DNA of 64,000 nt from Lachnospiraceae bacterium JLR.KK002 (GCA_036941025.1 JAYMNP010000001.1:3370501-3434500), one strand, 5' to 3'; counted from the first letter of the stretch, positions 34,770 through 44,400 are shown. Numbers and translations are program-made. The notes: generated from the sequence alone by a model not told the origin.

Positions 34770-35210
34770 ATGGCACTCAAAGTAGATCCCGTAAATGCCC
34801 TGCAGCCGGCAGAACCTTCCCAGCCGGTGGAAAAGGGAGATGGCAGCTTTAAGTTTACCCTGGCAAGTCAGGTAGAAGAAGCGGAACTGCAGGAAAAGCT
34901 CAACGGTCTCATGAACGACATTACCGCGCAGGGAGAAAAGCTGTCCGAACACATGGATATCCGGGATATGAAAAAATACCGGGAGCTGGTAAAAGATTTT
35001 CTGAATGAGGTGGTAAACCGTTCTCACAAATTTTCCAGAGAAAACTTTCTGGACCGCAGAGGCAGGCACCGGGTTTACGGAATTGTCAAACTGGTGGATA
35101 AGAACCTGGATGATCTTGCCAGCGAGCTGGTAAAGGACGAAAAGGACCATCTTGCCATTTTAAGCAAAGTAGGAGAAATCCGCGGTCTGCTTCTGGACAT
35201 TTCCACCTGA
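34770..35210 (+). CDS. yaaR: YaaR family protein (DUF327)
   Basis: The 146-residue protein has the DUF327 features: a disordered N-terminus, then a helical domain with [44 protein letters not shown]. The family is found across Firmicutes beside holB and yaaT, but its job is not known. The AAAGGCAGG ribosome site and 80-bp spacing place it in the same operon as its neighbours. Confidence 0.92.
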   Translation: MALKVDPVNALQPAEPSQPVEKGDGSFKFTLASQVEEAELQEKLNGLMNDITAQGEKLSEHMDIRDMKKYRELVKDFLNEVVNRSHKFSRENFLDRRGRHRVYGIVKLVDKNLDDLASELVKDEKDHLAILSKVGEIRGLLLDIST

Positions 35211-35287
35211 GATAAGATATACGGAAGATGAACGGAATTTATACCTTTTTGTTATACATCAACAATCAACCGAAATGAGGAATTTTT

Positions 35288-36277
35288 ATGGCAGGCTTTT
35301 CAAGTATCATCGGACATAAACAGATTAAAGAACAGTTGCAGAAGGCAGTTACCACAGACAAGGTTTCCCATGCCTGGATTTTCCATGGGCCGGACAAATC
35401 CGGGAAAATGGCTCTGGCCAGAAGTTTTGCCATGGCTTTGCAATGTGAAAAACATACCGGGGAAGGATGTATGGAATGCCATTCCTGCAAACAGGCAATA
35501 TCCGGCAATCAGCCGGATATCATTTACCTGCAGCATGAAAAGCCTGGCACCATTTCCGTAGACGACATCCGCAGACAGATTAACAGCGATATTTCCATAA
35601 AGCCCTATGCTTCTCCCTACAAAATTTACATTGTGGACGAAGCGGAAAAAATGAACGTACAGGCTCAGAACGCCCTTCTGAAAACCATCGAAGAACCGCC
35701 TGCTTACGGAATTATCCTGCTTCTGACTACCAATACGGCTTCTTTTCTTCCCACAATTCTGTCCCGGTGCATTACCCTGAACCTGAAAGTAGTTCCGGAC
35801 AAGAAGATTCGTGAGTTTCTTATGAAAGAATACGAACTTCCGGATTACCAGGCCGACATCTGCACAGCTTTTGCCCAGGGAAATGTGGGAAAGGCCATTC
35901 AGCTTGCGGAGTCAGAGGATTTCAACGAGATAAAAAATTCCGCTATCCAGCTTCTGAAACGTGTCCGGGACATTGATTTATACGAAATGATGGAAGCGGT
36001 AAAACAAATCAATCATTACAAACTGGAAATCAACGATTATTTCGATATCATGACCATCTGGTACCGGGATGTTCTGTACTATAAAGCTACTTCAGACGCC
36101 AATCATCTGATTTTTAAGGATGAGGTTTACGACATAAAAAAACAGACAGGCAAAAGTTCCTACGAAGGAATTGAACTCATTATCAAAGCGCTGGATAAGG
36201 CCAAAATGCGCCTGAACGCCAATGTGAATTTTGAACTGGTCATGGAACTTCTGCTATGGACCATAAAGGAGAATTAA
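35288..36277 (+). CDS. holB: DNA polymerase III clamp-loader subunit delta prime
   Basis: The 329-residue protein has the AAA+ fold with GPDKSGK in the P-loop position, the zinc-binding Cys cluster CEKHTGEGCMECHSC, and the sensor region AEKMNVQAQNALLKTIEEPP with LSRC. Delta prime is part of the clamp loader that puts the sliding clamp on DNA. Its P-loop is degenerate, as in most delta-prime subunits, so it does not turn over ATP itself. It is followed 1 bp later by yaaT. Confidence 0.93.
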   Translation: MAGFSSIIGHKQIKEQLQKAVTTDKVSHAWIFHGPDKSGKMALARSFAMALQCEKHTGEGCMECHSCKQAISGNQPDIIYLQHEKPGTISVDDIRRQINSDISIKPYASPYKIYIVDEAEKMNVQAQNALLKTIEEPPAYGIILLLTTNTASFLPTILSRCITLNLKVVPDKKIREFLMKEYELPDYQADICTAFAQGNVGKAIQLAESEDFNEIKNSAIQLLKRVRDIDLYEMMEAVKQINHYKLEINDYFDIMTIWYRDVLYYKATSDANHLIFKDEVYDIKKQTGKSSYEGIELIIKALDKAKMRLNANVNFELVMELLLWTIKEN

Positions 36278-36278
36278 T

Positions 36279-37187
36279 ATGATAAAAGTAGTTGGAGTCA
36301 GATTCCGCACCGCCGGAAAAATATATTATTTTGACCCCAAAAATTATAAAATGGAGGAAGGCGACCACGTAATTGTGGAGACAGCCAGAGGGGTGGAATT
36401 CGGTACGGTAATGATTCCTCCCAAAGAAGTGGATTCGGACAGGGTGGTTCAGCCCTTAAAGCCCGTAATCCGGGTGGCCACCGCCGAAGATGAAAAAATT
36501 GAATCAAAAAACCGGCAGAAGGAAAAAGAAGCGTTTAAAATCTGTCTGGAAAAAATACAGAAGCACAAAATGGAAATGAAACTGGTGGACGCAGAGTACA
36601 CTTTCGACAATAACAAACTGCTGTTTTATTTTACAGCGGACGGAAGAATTGATTTCCGGGAACTGGTAAAAGATCTGGCCTCCGTATTCCGTACCAGAAT
36701 TGAGCTGCGCCAGATCGGCGTCCGGGATGAAACCAAAATTTTAGGCGGCATCGGTATCTGCGGCAGGCCCCTTTGCTGCAACACCTTTCTCTCCGAGTTT
36801 GCCCCGGTGTCCATCAAAATGGCCAAGGAACAGAATCTTTCCCTGAATCCTTCCAAAATATCCGGGGTCTGCGGCAGACTCATGTGCTGCCTGAAAAATG
36901 AGGAGGAAACCTATGAATACCTGAACAGCCGCCTTCCCAGCGTGGGAGATTACGTTACCACCGACGACAAATTAAAGGGAGAGGTGCAGAGTGTCAGCGT
37001 GCTGCGCCAGACCGTCAAGGTGATTGTGGAAACCGACGATGAAAAAGAAATCCGGGAATATAAAGTGGAACAGTTGCGGTTTAAGCCCAAGCGCAGAAAG
37101 GAGCACCTGAAGCTCTCTGCGGAGGAATTAAAAGAACTTTCCGCACTGGAAGACAAGGGAAAATCCAAAATTGACGATACTCATTAA
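36279..37187 (+). CDS. yaaT: PSP1 family protein, YaaT/RicT
   Basis: The 302-residue protein has the PSP1 domain with the cysteine cluster GICGRPLCC, VCGRLMCC and PSKISG. In Bacillus YaaT (RicT) forms the Ric/YlbF complex with YlbF and YmcA, which carries iron-sulfur clusters, helps the phosphorelay and directs RNA maturation by RNase Y. The two CGR..CC sets are the expected cluster ligands. It starts 1 bp after holB, a spacing kept in Bacillus. Confidence 0.93.
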   Translation: MIKVVGVRFRTAGKIYYFDPKNYKMEEGDHVIVETARGVEFGTVMIPPKEVDSDRVVQPLKPVIRVATAEDEKIESKNRQKEKEAFKICLEKIQKHKMEMKLVDAEYTFDNNKLLFYFTADGRIDFRELVKDLASVFRTRIELRQIGVRDETKILGGIGICGRPLCCNTFLSEFAPVSIKMAKEQNLSLNPSKISGVCGRLMCCLKNEEETYEYLNSRLPSVGDYVTTDDKLKGEVQSVSVLRQTVKVIVETDDEKEIREYKVEQLRFKPKRRKEHLKLSAEELKELSALEDKGKSKIDDTH

Positions 37188-37202
37188 TCTGTGGAGAATA
37201 TT

Positions 37203-37940
37203 ATGTCTGTAACATTACTGGAACATGAACGGCTGGACGAGCTGCACCGAAACGGATACTTTATCATTCAGAATCCGGAAAAATTCTGTTTCGGCATGGA
37301 CGCAGTGCTTCTTTCCGGTTTTGCCAGAATCAGGCCCGGAGAAACCGTGCTGGATTTGGGAACCGGAACGGGAATTATACCCATCCTGCTGGAAGCCAAA
37401 ACGCAGGGAGAACATTTTACCGGACTGGAAATCCAGACGGAAAGCGCTGATATGGCCAGACGCAGCGTACAGTACAACCATCTGGAAGATAAAATTACCA
37501 TAGAAACCGGCAATATCAAAGATGCTTCAAAACTGTTTGGAGCATCTTCTTTTCATGTGATAACCACCAATCCGCCCTATATGACAGACCGCCATGGCCT
37601 GACCAATCCCAGCGAGGCAAAAGCCATTGCCCGCCATGAAATCCTCTGCTCTCTGGAGGATGTGATTCGGGAAAGCGCCAGAGTGTTAAAGCCCCAGGGG
37701 CGTTTCTATATGGTGCACCGCCCTTTCCGGCTGGCGGAAATCATGGTGCTGATGCATCGATACGGACTGGAACCGAAACGAATGCAGATGGTTCATCCCT
37801 TTGTGGACAAAGAGCCCAATATGGTTCTTATGGAAGGGCTTCGGGGCGGAAAACCCAGGATTACTGTGGAAAAACCCTTAATCGTCTACCGGGAACCCGG
37901 CGTCTATACCGATGAAATCTATGATATTTACGGGTATTAG
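37203..37940 (+). CDS. tRNA1(Val) adenine-N6 methyltransferase-like (TrmN6/YabB)
   Basis: The 245-residue enzyme has the SAM motif DLGTGTGIIPILL and the amino-methyltransferase motif TTNPPYM. The family includes TrmN6, which methylates A37 of tRNA-Val in E. coli; the Bacillus homologue YabB lies at the same place between yaaT and rsmI. The start chosen is ATG 37203, 5-8 bp after GGAG; a GTG at 37191 is also in frame. The next gene begins 13 bp after its stop. Confidence 0.88.
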   Translation: MSVTLLEHERLDELHRNGYFIIQNPEKFCFGMDAVLLSGFARIRPGETVLDLGTGTGIIPILLEAKTQGEHFTGLEIQTESADMARRSVQYNHLEDKITIETGNIKDASKLFGASSFHVITTNPPYMTDRHGLTNPSEAKAIARHEILCSLEDVIRESARVLKPQGRFYMVHRPFRLAEIMVLMHRYGLEPKRMQMVHPFVDKEPNMVLMEGLRGGKPRITVEKPLIVYREPGVYTDEIYDIYGY

Positions 37941-37953
37941 AAAGGAGCTCACC

Positions 37954-38817
37954 ATGCAGGGCAAATTATATCTATGCGCAACTCCTATTGGGAATCTGGA
38001 GGATATTACCTTAAGGGTTCTCAGAACCTTACAGGAAGTGGATTTGATTGCGGCGGAAGATACCCGCAACTCCATCAGGCTTCTGAACCATTTTAACATT
38101 AAAACCCCCATGACCAGCTATCATGAATACAATAAAATTGAAAAAGCGTATCAGCTTGTAGAAAAAATGCGGCAGGGACAGAATGTGGCACTGATTACCG
38201 ACGCCGGAACCCCCGGTATCTCCGACCCCGGAGAAGATTTCGTACGTATCTGCCAGGAATCAGGTATTTCCGTCACCTCCCTGCCAGGGCCCGCCGCCTG
38301 TATTACAGCCCTGACTATATCCGGCCTTCCCACCAGACGCTTTGCCTTTGAAGCCTTTCTGCCCAGAGACAAAAAAGAACGGGCCGCCATACTGGATTCC
38401 CTGCGGCAGGAAACCCGTACCATCATTCTTTATGAAGCGCCCCATCATCTTGTAAAAACACTGGAAGAACTTTATGAGACACTGGGAAACCGCGCCATTA
38501 CCCTCTGCCGGGAGCTTACCAAAAAATATGAAACCGTCTTTTCCACCAGTATTTCCGGTGCGATTTCTTATTACAGAGAACAGGAACCGCGGGGAGAATT
38601 CGTCCTGGTTATTCAGGGAAAGAGTCAGCAGCAGATACTCAGAGAACAGCAGCAGAGCTGGGAAACCATTCCCCTGGAAGAACACATGCAGCAATATGAA
38701 CGTCAGGGCATTTCCAGAAAAGAAGCCATGAAGCTGGTGGCAAAAGACCGGGGGATTTCCAAACGGGATGTGTATGGGATGCTGCTGGAACAAAAAGAAT
38801 CAGAAATAAAAACTTGA
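37954..38817 (+). CDS. rsmI: 16S rRNA (cytidine-2'-O)-methyltransferase
   Basis: The 287-residue protein starts MQGKLYLCATPIGNLEDIT behind AAAGGAGCTCACC and has the tetrapyrrole-methylase fold with DTRNSIRLLNHF, TDAGTPGISDPG and LPGPAACI. RsmI methylates C1402 of 16S rRNA at the 2'-O position in the decoding centre. The C-terminal KEAMKLVAKDRGISKRDVY is also typical. Its last codons and stop overlap the -35 element of a strong promoter for a downstream transcript. Confidence 0.96.
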   Translation: MQGKLYLCATPIGNLEDITLRVLRTLQEVDLIAAEDTRNSIRLLNHFNIKTPMTSYHEYNKIEKAYQLVEKMRQGQNVALITDAGTPGISDPGEDFVRICQESGISVTSLPGPAACITALTISGLPTRRFAFEAFLPRDKKERAAILDSLRQETRTIILYEAPHHLVKTLEELYETLGNRAITLCRELTKKYETVFSTSISGAISYYREQEPRGEFVLVIQGKSQQQILREQQQSWETIPLEEHMQQYERQGISRKEAMKLVAKDRGISKRDVYGMLLEQKESEIKT

Positions 38818-38842
38818 CAAACTCCAAAATTTGTAGCATAAT
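38814..38842 (+). promoter_or_regulatory. Strong sigma-A promoter overlapping the rsmI stop
   Basis: A perfect TTGACA (38814-38819) is followed by 17 bp and CATAAT (38837-38842). The rsmI stop codon is inside the -35 box. There is no CDS on the plus strand downstream. Confidence 0.8.
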
Positions 38843-38848
38843 TATTAC

Positions 38849-38990
38849 AGTTTATATTTTTTTTATAAATTTTATATTTTATTTAGATACATGAGTCTTA
38901 ATTTCAGTAACAGAATGGGAAAGAGAGTGGGATATTGCAGACAGCCCCTGAGAGGCCGGTTTGCAACATCCCTGTTTTATTTAATTATTT
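38849..38990 (+). ncRNA. Candidate small RNA with terminator hairpin
   Basis: About 140 nt run from a strong promoter to a hairpin in which GGGAT (38929-38933) pairs with ATCCC (38968-38972) and TTGCA with TGCAA, followed by a T-rich tail. The first half is AU-rich with no ribosome site or frame. It could be a free-standing small RNA. The family is not recognised. Confidence 0.55.
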
Positions 38991-39128
38991 TTATAAACGA
39001 AACCAGACAGGGAGAAAATCTTGAAGTGTTAAACCATCCATGTACTTTCTATCTAAATTAATTGTATATACAGTCAACTGTTCTATAATCTATAATAAAA
39101 GATATTGGTTTTTTCATTAATTGTAAAA

Positions 39129-39401
39129 TTATATCAGAGGTACTTTATCAGAACGGTTATCCGGTAAAATAATCTTCTGAATCAGGGCCGATAACAAAAG
39201 ATAAAGTAATATATTGTGTTCCTGTTTTTGATGGGAAAGGAAAAGAACAGAAAGAAATCTGAGCAGGTTAAAAAGATGAATTAACCAGAGCGGCAGAGTA
39301 CAAAAAAGCACGGATTCCACAGGGGTAAAAGAAAAAGCTGACTGCCGGGCAGAAGTGATTTCTAAAATAGAAAAAACCGTATATCCGGGAACCGAAAGCA
39401 T
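39129..39401 (-). CDS. Possible small membrane protein
   Basis: The 90-residue frame has two hydrophobic stretches (around 28-50 and 62-76), separated by a charged loop (SHQKQEHN). An AAAGGGAT sequence is directly before the ATG, a little too close. Codon choice resembles genuine genes of the window. No family is recognised; it may be spurious. The only other features nearby are the small RNA candidate and the palindrome at 39449. Confidence 0.3.
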   Translation of the reverse strand: MLSVPGYTVFSILEITSARQSAFSFTPVESVLFCTLPLWLIHLFNLLRFLSVLFLSHQKQEHNILLYLLLSALIQKIILPDNRSDKVPLI

Positions 39402-39448
39402 ATCCCTTTGAACTGAAAATCAAAACTGATACGGAAGGCATTGAAATA

Positions 39449-39492
39449 AGTCAGTCAGCAATATAGAGTACTTCATATATTGCTGACTGACT
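39449..39492. repeat. Perfect 16-bp inverted repeat
   Basis: AGTCAGTCAGCAATAT and its exact complement are separated by 12 bp. There is no T-run on the plus side; it lies 100 bp downstream of the DUF885 gene's stop on the minus strand, so it could act as a weak terminator or be a remnant of a mobile element. Confidence 0.65.
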
Positions 39493-39595
39493 AAAAAATT
39501 AATGGGACAGCATTGGAAAGAGGCTCTTGCAGGATATATCAATGATAAAATTTATCATCATCTGCATATCCCGCAAATCATACTTTACATTTATG

Positions 39596-41365
39596 TTACA
39601 TATCCCAATACTCCCTCAGATATTTTTTCAAAATCTCAAAAGGCGCTGTTCCCATTTTCATCAGGGCACTGTGAAATTTATAGTCACTGTACTGTTCCCC
39701 ATACTGGTTCATGGCGTACTCTCTCAGATTCAGAAATTCCAGATATCCAATGTAATATTTCAGGTAATGAGCCGGCTCCTCCACAATCAGCTTATAGATT
39801 TCCTGAATTACTTTCTTATCCGTAATCCGATACCCGGAAAAAAAATCAATGGTATCCCGCAGGCTCCATCCATCGTAATGAATGCCCAAATCCGCACTGG
39901 CATAAAGGCTCAGCAGGGCAGACTGGTTCTTCTGGAGAAATGCAGCCACCTCCGGAGAGACATCCGCATAATAATAAGACTGCATTTCCACGTAGGTGGC
40001 CCACCCCTCCGCATATCCGCTGCTTCCGAACAGGCTGCGGGCAGGTTCCAGACCGCAGCTTCTCTCCATGACATTCTGATACAGGTGCCCTGGAAATCCC
40101 TCATGGGCCAGAGTGGTATAGAGCTGCATTTTCTCATCGCCTTTGGATTTATTAATATAAATACAGTTCTGAGAGATATCATCAATAGGCGGAGTCAGAT
40201 AAAAAGCAGGAGCCGTATATTCCTCCAGAGAAGGATGTACTTCCTTTATGGTAAAGGAAACCTGAGGCGGCGCCAGAAAATCCTGCTGCATTTTATTCTG
40301 CAAATCCTGCAGGATTTGTTCCGGGTCTTCTGTGGGAAGCTGGTAATTGGTACATTTCCGTCCGATATCCGGATATTTTACGGAAATCTGTGCCAGTGCT
40401 TCCAGATCCTGTTTCCGCTGCGCTTTTGTCTGAGCCTGCATTTCCTCTACGGACATGTCTGAGCCTGTGGTGTCCTTCACCAGATATTTATAAAATTCTT
40501 TCCCTCCCTCCAGTCCGCACAGACCTCCGGTATTTCTTCCGGAGCCTTTTAATTTCAGCAAATCTTCCGCCAGTTTATCATAGGCGGGTATTAATTCTCC
40601 CGTTACAATCTGACGATTCTTTACTTTATATGTTTCCGCCTGCTCCGGTGTGAGAAATTCCGCCTCATCTACCCGGTCGTCAAAGGTGGAAAGGAGATAA
40701 TTATGTTCCGGCTCCTGGGTAAAATTCCTGCACTGACTTACAATGTCATCTACTGCAAAATCCGCCATAAACAGTCCCTGGGCCGCCTTTCTGCGCTCCA
40801 CATCCATAATCTGCAGAAATAAATCCGGTGTGGCGGACATGAGCTCCAGATAATCCTGCACATCTTTTTCATCGTAAAAAGTATACTCCGCCAGCAATAC
40901 CGGAAGCTGAGACTGGAAGCCGGTGGATGGTTTTAAAATCTCCCGGTAAAGGCTGAATTTTTCTGCCGGAAGTTCATCCTCAATATAATCCATCATAATA
41001 TCATATGTCATCTGCTGGGAAACGGACAAATCCTTCTTCCGGAATTTCTTAAGATTTTTTTTCCAGTTTTCCAGCACAGCCCCGGTTTCCCTGTCAGCAT
41101 CCGCAGAAATACTGCCATATGTAACTTTATAATCAGTAATACCATAATTTTCCGGATGAGCCAGATTATAATGCATATTCAGGGTACTGGCTGTAATTTC
41201 CGAGCGGAACATCCTGTCCAGATATGCAGAAAAATCCTCCCTGGTTCCCTGCCCTCCCCCACATCCTGTCTGCAGACATAAAAACAGGACGGGCAGCAGA
41301 AACAGAAGTATTCTTTTTCCGGCTTTTGTAACAGCAGATTTTTTTCTGAAAAATATTTTTTCCAT
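39596..41365 (-). CDS. DUF885 family lipoprotein, putative zinc peptidase
   Basis: The protein has 589 residues from ATG 41365. Residues 1-35 form a lipoprotein signal ending LQTGC. The DUF885 domain fills the rest, with the metal motif HEGFPGH (HExxxGH type) and the downstream EGWATYVE with its Glu ligand, as in the M32/M3-like gluzincin clan. The family includes secreted peptidases and proteins of unknown role. A GTG start four codons earlier is less likely since it lies in the ribosome site. It is divergent from mgtE. Confidence 0.88.
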   Translation of the reverse strand: MEKIFFRKKSAVTKAGKRILLFLLPVLFLCLQTGCGGGQGTREDFSAYLDRMFRSEITASTLNMHYNLAHPENYGITDYKVTYGSISADADRETGAVLENWKKNLKKFRKKDLSVSQQMTYDIMMDYIEDELPAEKFSLYREILKPSTGFQSQLPVLLAEYTFYDEKDVQDYLELMSATPDLFLQIMDVERRKAAQGLFMADFAVDDIVSQCRNFTQEPEHNYLLSTFDDRVDEAEFLTPEQAETYKVKNRQIVTGELIPAYDKLAEDLLKLKGSGRNTGGLCGLEGGKEFYKYLVKDTTGSDMSVEEMQAQTKAQRKQDLEALAQISVKYPDIGRKCTNYQLPTEDPEQILQDLQNKMQQDFLAPPQVSFTIKEVHPSLEEYTAPAFYLTPPIDDISQNCIYINKSKGDEKMQLYTTLAHEGFPGHLYQNVMERSCGLEPARSLFGSSGYAEGWATYVEMQSYYYADVSPEVAAFLQKNQSALLSLYASADLGIHYDGWSLRDTIDFFSGYRITDKKVIQEIYKLIVEEPAHYLKYYIGYLEFLNLREYAMNQYGEQYSDYKFHSALMKMGTAPFEILKKYLREYWDM

Positions 41366-41522
41366 AGAAAAACGCACTTCCTGCGGTATATTCTTTTCAT
41401 CTTATGTGAACGTTTCAGAGGTTATGCAAATAACTGCCTGGTAATCGTGAAAAGAGTATGTTATAATATGCGGGAAGCGAAGCAGATAAGAGAAAATCAC
41501 ACAGAGCAAAGGAGGGATTATT

Positions 41523-42920
41523 ATGGGAACTACAGATAACATCAACCTGGAAGATCTGGATTTTGTGGAAATGGAAATTGAAGAAATCCACAGTCTGGCG
41601 GAACGGCTGCTGGAAGAACGAAAGTACTCCCTGCTGCGGCAGATGCTGAATAATCTGAATTCTGCCGATATTGCCCTTTTGTTCGATGAAATGGACAAAA
41701 AGGAAATTCCCCTGCTCTACCGCCTGCTCCCCAAGGAGGAAGCTGCAGACAGTTTTTCCTATATGAGCCGGGAAATGCAGAAAACTCTGATTAATACCCT
41801 GACAGACCGGGAACTGCGGGCAGTGATGGACGATATTTTTCTGGACGACACCGTGGATATGATTGAAGAAATGCCGGCAAACGTGGTGGCCAGAATCCTG
41901 CGGAACACCGATGAAGAAACACGAAAAATGATTAATCAGGTGCTTAACTATCCCAAAGACAGCGCCGGAAGCCTGATGACCATTGAATATGTAAATATTA
42001 AAAAGGAAATGACGGTGGGAGCGGCCATCAGCCGTATTCGCCATACCGCTGTAAACAAAGAAACCATTTATACCTGCTATGTGACAGAACATCGGAAGTT
42101 AATCGGCATGGTTTCCGTGAAGGATTTGCTGATGGCGGAAGATTCCATGCAGATTGAAGATATTATGGAAACAAATGTTATCTCCGTGGACACCCATGAA
42201 GATAAAGAAGAAGTAGCCCGGATTTTCAGTAAATATGATTTTCTGGCCATCCCTGTGGTAGACCGGGAAGAACGTCTGGTGGGTATCGTCACCTTTGACG
42301 ACGCCATGGACGTTATGCAGGAAGAAAACACCGAAGATATTACGAAAATGGCGGCTATGACCCCCACGGAGGACAGCTATTTCAATACTTCCGCTTTTTC
42401 CCACGCCAGAAGCCGTATTGCCTGGCTGCTGGTGCTGATGTTGTCCGCCACCGTAAGCGGCTCCATTATCACCCATTACCAGGAATCCTTCAAACTCTAT
42501 CCCCTGCTGGTTTCCTTTATTCCCATGCTTACCGGAACCGGCGGAAACTGCGGCTCCCAGAGTTCTACCCTGATGATTCGGGGACTGGCACTGGACGAGA
42601 TTAAATTCAAAGACATTGCCAGAGTTATTTTTAAAGAATTCCGGATTGCCCTTCTGGTAAGCACTGTTCTGGCAGTAGTAAACGGACTGCGCATCTATAT
42701 CCAGTACGGAGATCTGGAAATGGCCTTCGTCATTGCTTTTGCGCTGATTGCCATTGTGATTCTGTCAAAATTCATTGGCTGTTCACTTCCTCTGATTGCA
42801 GAACACATCCATCTGGACCCGGCGCTGATGGCGGCCCCGCTGATTTCCACCATTGTGGATATCTGCTCCATTCTGATTTATTTTAAAATTGCAACGATTG
42901 TGCTGCATATTTCCGTATAA
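41523..42920 (+). CDS. mgtE: Magnesium transporter MgtE
   Basis: The 465-residue protein has the MgtE N-domain of short helical repeats (about 10-130), two CBS domains (about 140-265), a linking helix and five membrane helices (from about 295). The pore signature GTGGNCGSQSSTLMIRGLA is complete. MgtE is a Mg2+ channel that closes when cytoplasmic Mg2+ binds the N and CBS domains. The upstream gap is too short and has no M-box features. A terminator follows at 42927. Confidence 0.96.
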   Translation: MGTTDNINLEDLDFVEMEIEEIHSLAERLLEERKYSLLRQMLNNLNSADIALLFDEMDKKEIPLLYRLLPKEEAADSFSYMSREMQKTLINTLTDRELRAVMDDIFLDDTVDMIEEMPANVVARILRNTDEETRKMINQVLNYPKDSAGSLMTIEYVNIKKEMTVGAAISRIRHTAVNKETIYTCYVTEHRKLIGMVSVKDLLMAEDSMQIEDIMETNVISVDTHEDKEEVARIFSKYDFLAIPVVDREERLVGIVTFDDAMDVMQEENTEDITKMAAMTPTEDSYFNTSAFSHARSRIAWLLVLMLSATVSGSIITHYQESFKLYPLLVSFIPMLTGTGGNCGSQSSTLMIRGLALDEIKFKDIARVIFKEFRIALLVSTVLAVVNGLRIYIQYGDLEMAFVIAFALIAIVILSKFIGCSLPLIAEHIHLDPALMAAPLISTIVDICSILIYFKIATIVLHISV

Positions 42921-42926
42921 ATTAAA

Positions 42927-42970
42927 AAGAATTCCCCGACTGTACGCCACTACGATCGGGGGATTCTTCT
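42927..42970 (+). terminator. Terminator of mgtE
   Basis: AAGAATTCCCCGA (42927-42939) pairs with TCGGGGGATTCTT at 42956-42968 with 12 of 13 matches; CTTTG follows. The stem lies 7 bp after the stop. Confidence 0.85.
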
Positions 42971-43095
42971 TTGCCTGATGGTATCACAGCATTATGAAAA
43001 TGTTAATTGCAAGATACATTTTTTCACAAAACAAAAATTCTGATAAGACACTTTTTATAGCATTTATTAACTGTTATATCTTATCTTCAAAAAGT

Positions 43096-43112
43096 CCGCA
43101 AACCCTTGAAAA
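43096..43112. repeat. Left attachment-site repeat (attL-like)
   Basis: CCGCAAACCCTTGAAAA matches CCGCAAAGCCTTGAAAA at 53112-53128 in 16 of 17 positions, in direct orientation. It lies between the mgtE terminator and the first cargo gene. Confidence 0.65.
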
Positions 43113-43190
43113 CACTAAATTTATAGCAAGTGAGTTTGCCCTTAGACTTTCCCTTGTGTTATATCCTTTTCCCTCATGTTACGAACTCTC

Positions 43191-43212
43191 ATAAGGGCAA
43201 AAATAAGGGAAA
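43191..43212. repeat. Left inner repeat, probable integrase arm site
   Basis: ATAAGGGCAAAAA, then T, then AAGGGAAA; the copy at 53063-53084 differs at one base (C). Both are preceded by ACTTTCCCTTGT at a different distance. Confidence 0.6.
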
Positions 43213-43314
43213 TAAAAACCTGTAACAAATTATAACATGAAATGAACAGGACAGAAAGAACTGATTGGAATGCTTTCACAAATTTCTCAAACAAAATGAA
43301 AGGACGAAAAAGAT

Positions 43315-43554
43315 ATGAGAGTTATTCATGCAACATATAATATGCTCTATAACAGTATTGATGTAACCACTTTTGACGGATATATTTTACGGATATATTG
43401 CAGCAAAGCGGAAGAAGGATTAAAAACAACACCATGCTCTGAATGCGCCTTAAATGCTTTGGCAATAGACAATCCCCTTGAATACGCAACACTGTATCTT
43501 GAGGGCGGTATGCAGAAATGGATAGATGCGGAAGATTCATTAGAATTGTGGTAA
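43315..43554 (+). CDS. DUF6061 family small protein
   Basis: The 79-residue protein starts MRVIHATYNMLYNSIDV and ends with NPLEYATLYLEGGMQKWIDA, the pattern of a small Lachnospiraceae family known as DUF6061, found mostly in mobile elements. Function unknown. The start has AAAGGACGAAAAAGAT in front. It is the first cargo gene of the mobile element; the next starts 110 bp downstream. Confidence 0.7.
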   Translation: MRVIHATYNMLYNSIDVTTFDGYILRIYCSKAEEGLKTTPCSECALNALAIDNPLEYATLYLEGGMQKWIDAEDSLELW

Positions 43555-43666
43555 CATATTTTTCTTTGTACGGAGGACTGGTCAAAATATAAACCAGTTC
43601 TCTCTTTATTTGTAAAAAGAAGAATGTTATAATTTTATTAATCTAAATACATGAAAAGGAATCCTT

Positions 43667-44287
43667 ATGAAAACCGATATTCAAGAACACTACGATTCCA
43701 TACAGTTCAAAAAAGCCTTGCAGGAGTTACATATTACTAATGTTTCAGGACTTAAAGAGTATAATTGCGTTACATTAGCGAATAAACTCCGAACAGGTTA
43801 CAATAAGCTGATGATTATAAGGAAACTGAATGACTTAGGCTATCTTCCTTCTGCCGAAAACGCAATATCAATCCATGACATTCCCATGTCAAGAAAAATG
43901 CGGAATATTTTTTTAAGAAATGGTATCGTATACCTTGCACAGCTTTCTGCATATCCAAGGGAAGAAATATTACAGTTTCGCAACGTAGGTGAATATGCCA
44001 TGTCAGAAATTGATACCCTTTGTGAAAAATATGGGATTCAGATACGTTCCCTTTGCCCCATTAAAGAGGCATTCAGCGAATTTCAATTTCACAAAAAAAT
44101 ATACCCGCTTTTCTTTAGAGGCAACATATTTAGTGTAGATGATATCCGAAACAAATCTGCCCATGATTTATATAATATATGCGAACAGGATTACTGTCTT
44201 ACTATGAAAACATACTATGCACTAAGGAAAAATAGAGTGACACTCTGCGGCTGGAATGACCAGTATCTGTTTGAAATTTTACCCTAA
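43667..44287 (+). CDS. RNA polymerase alpha-CTD-like (helix-hairpin-helix) protein, cut by an in-frame stop
   Basis: The 206-residue frame has helix-hairpin-helix segments like the C-terminal domain of RNA polymerase alpha, most clearly SRKMRNIFLRNGIVYLAQLSAY with the NVGEYAMSEI turn. After the TAA at 44285 the same frame continues in sense to 44452: QLFKQYGIIAVSQLSD, LKIISDSVPALSSL and a normal stop. So either the gene was longer and has a nonsense mutation, or two modules were separated. Such stand-alone alpha-CTD-like proteins are common in Clostridia mobile elements; the role is unknown, but DNA binding is likely. Confidence 0.65.
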   Translation: MKTDIQEHYDSIQFKKALQELHITNVSGLKEYNCVTLANKLRTGYNKLMIIRKLNDLGYLPSAENAISIHDIPMSRKMRNIFLRNGIVYLAQLSAYPREEILQFRNVGEYAMSEIDTLCEKYGIQIRSLCPIKEAFSEFQFHKKIYPLFFRGNIFSVDDIRNKSAHDLYNICEQDYCLTMKTYYALRKNRVTLCGWNDQYLFEILP

Positions 44288-44400
44288 TATAAATCTGTTC
44301 AGTTATTTAAACAATATGGGATTATTGCAGTTTCGCAGCTTTCAGATTGCAGTGGACAGCAGCTCAAAATAATATCCGACAGTGTTCCGGCACTGTCATC

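Noticed and set aside
41366..41522. M-box magnesium riboswitch before mgtE
   Set aside because: The gap is only about 155 bp with the DUF885 5' end in it, and no M-box core or terminator stem was found.
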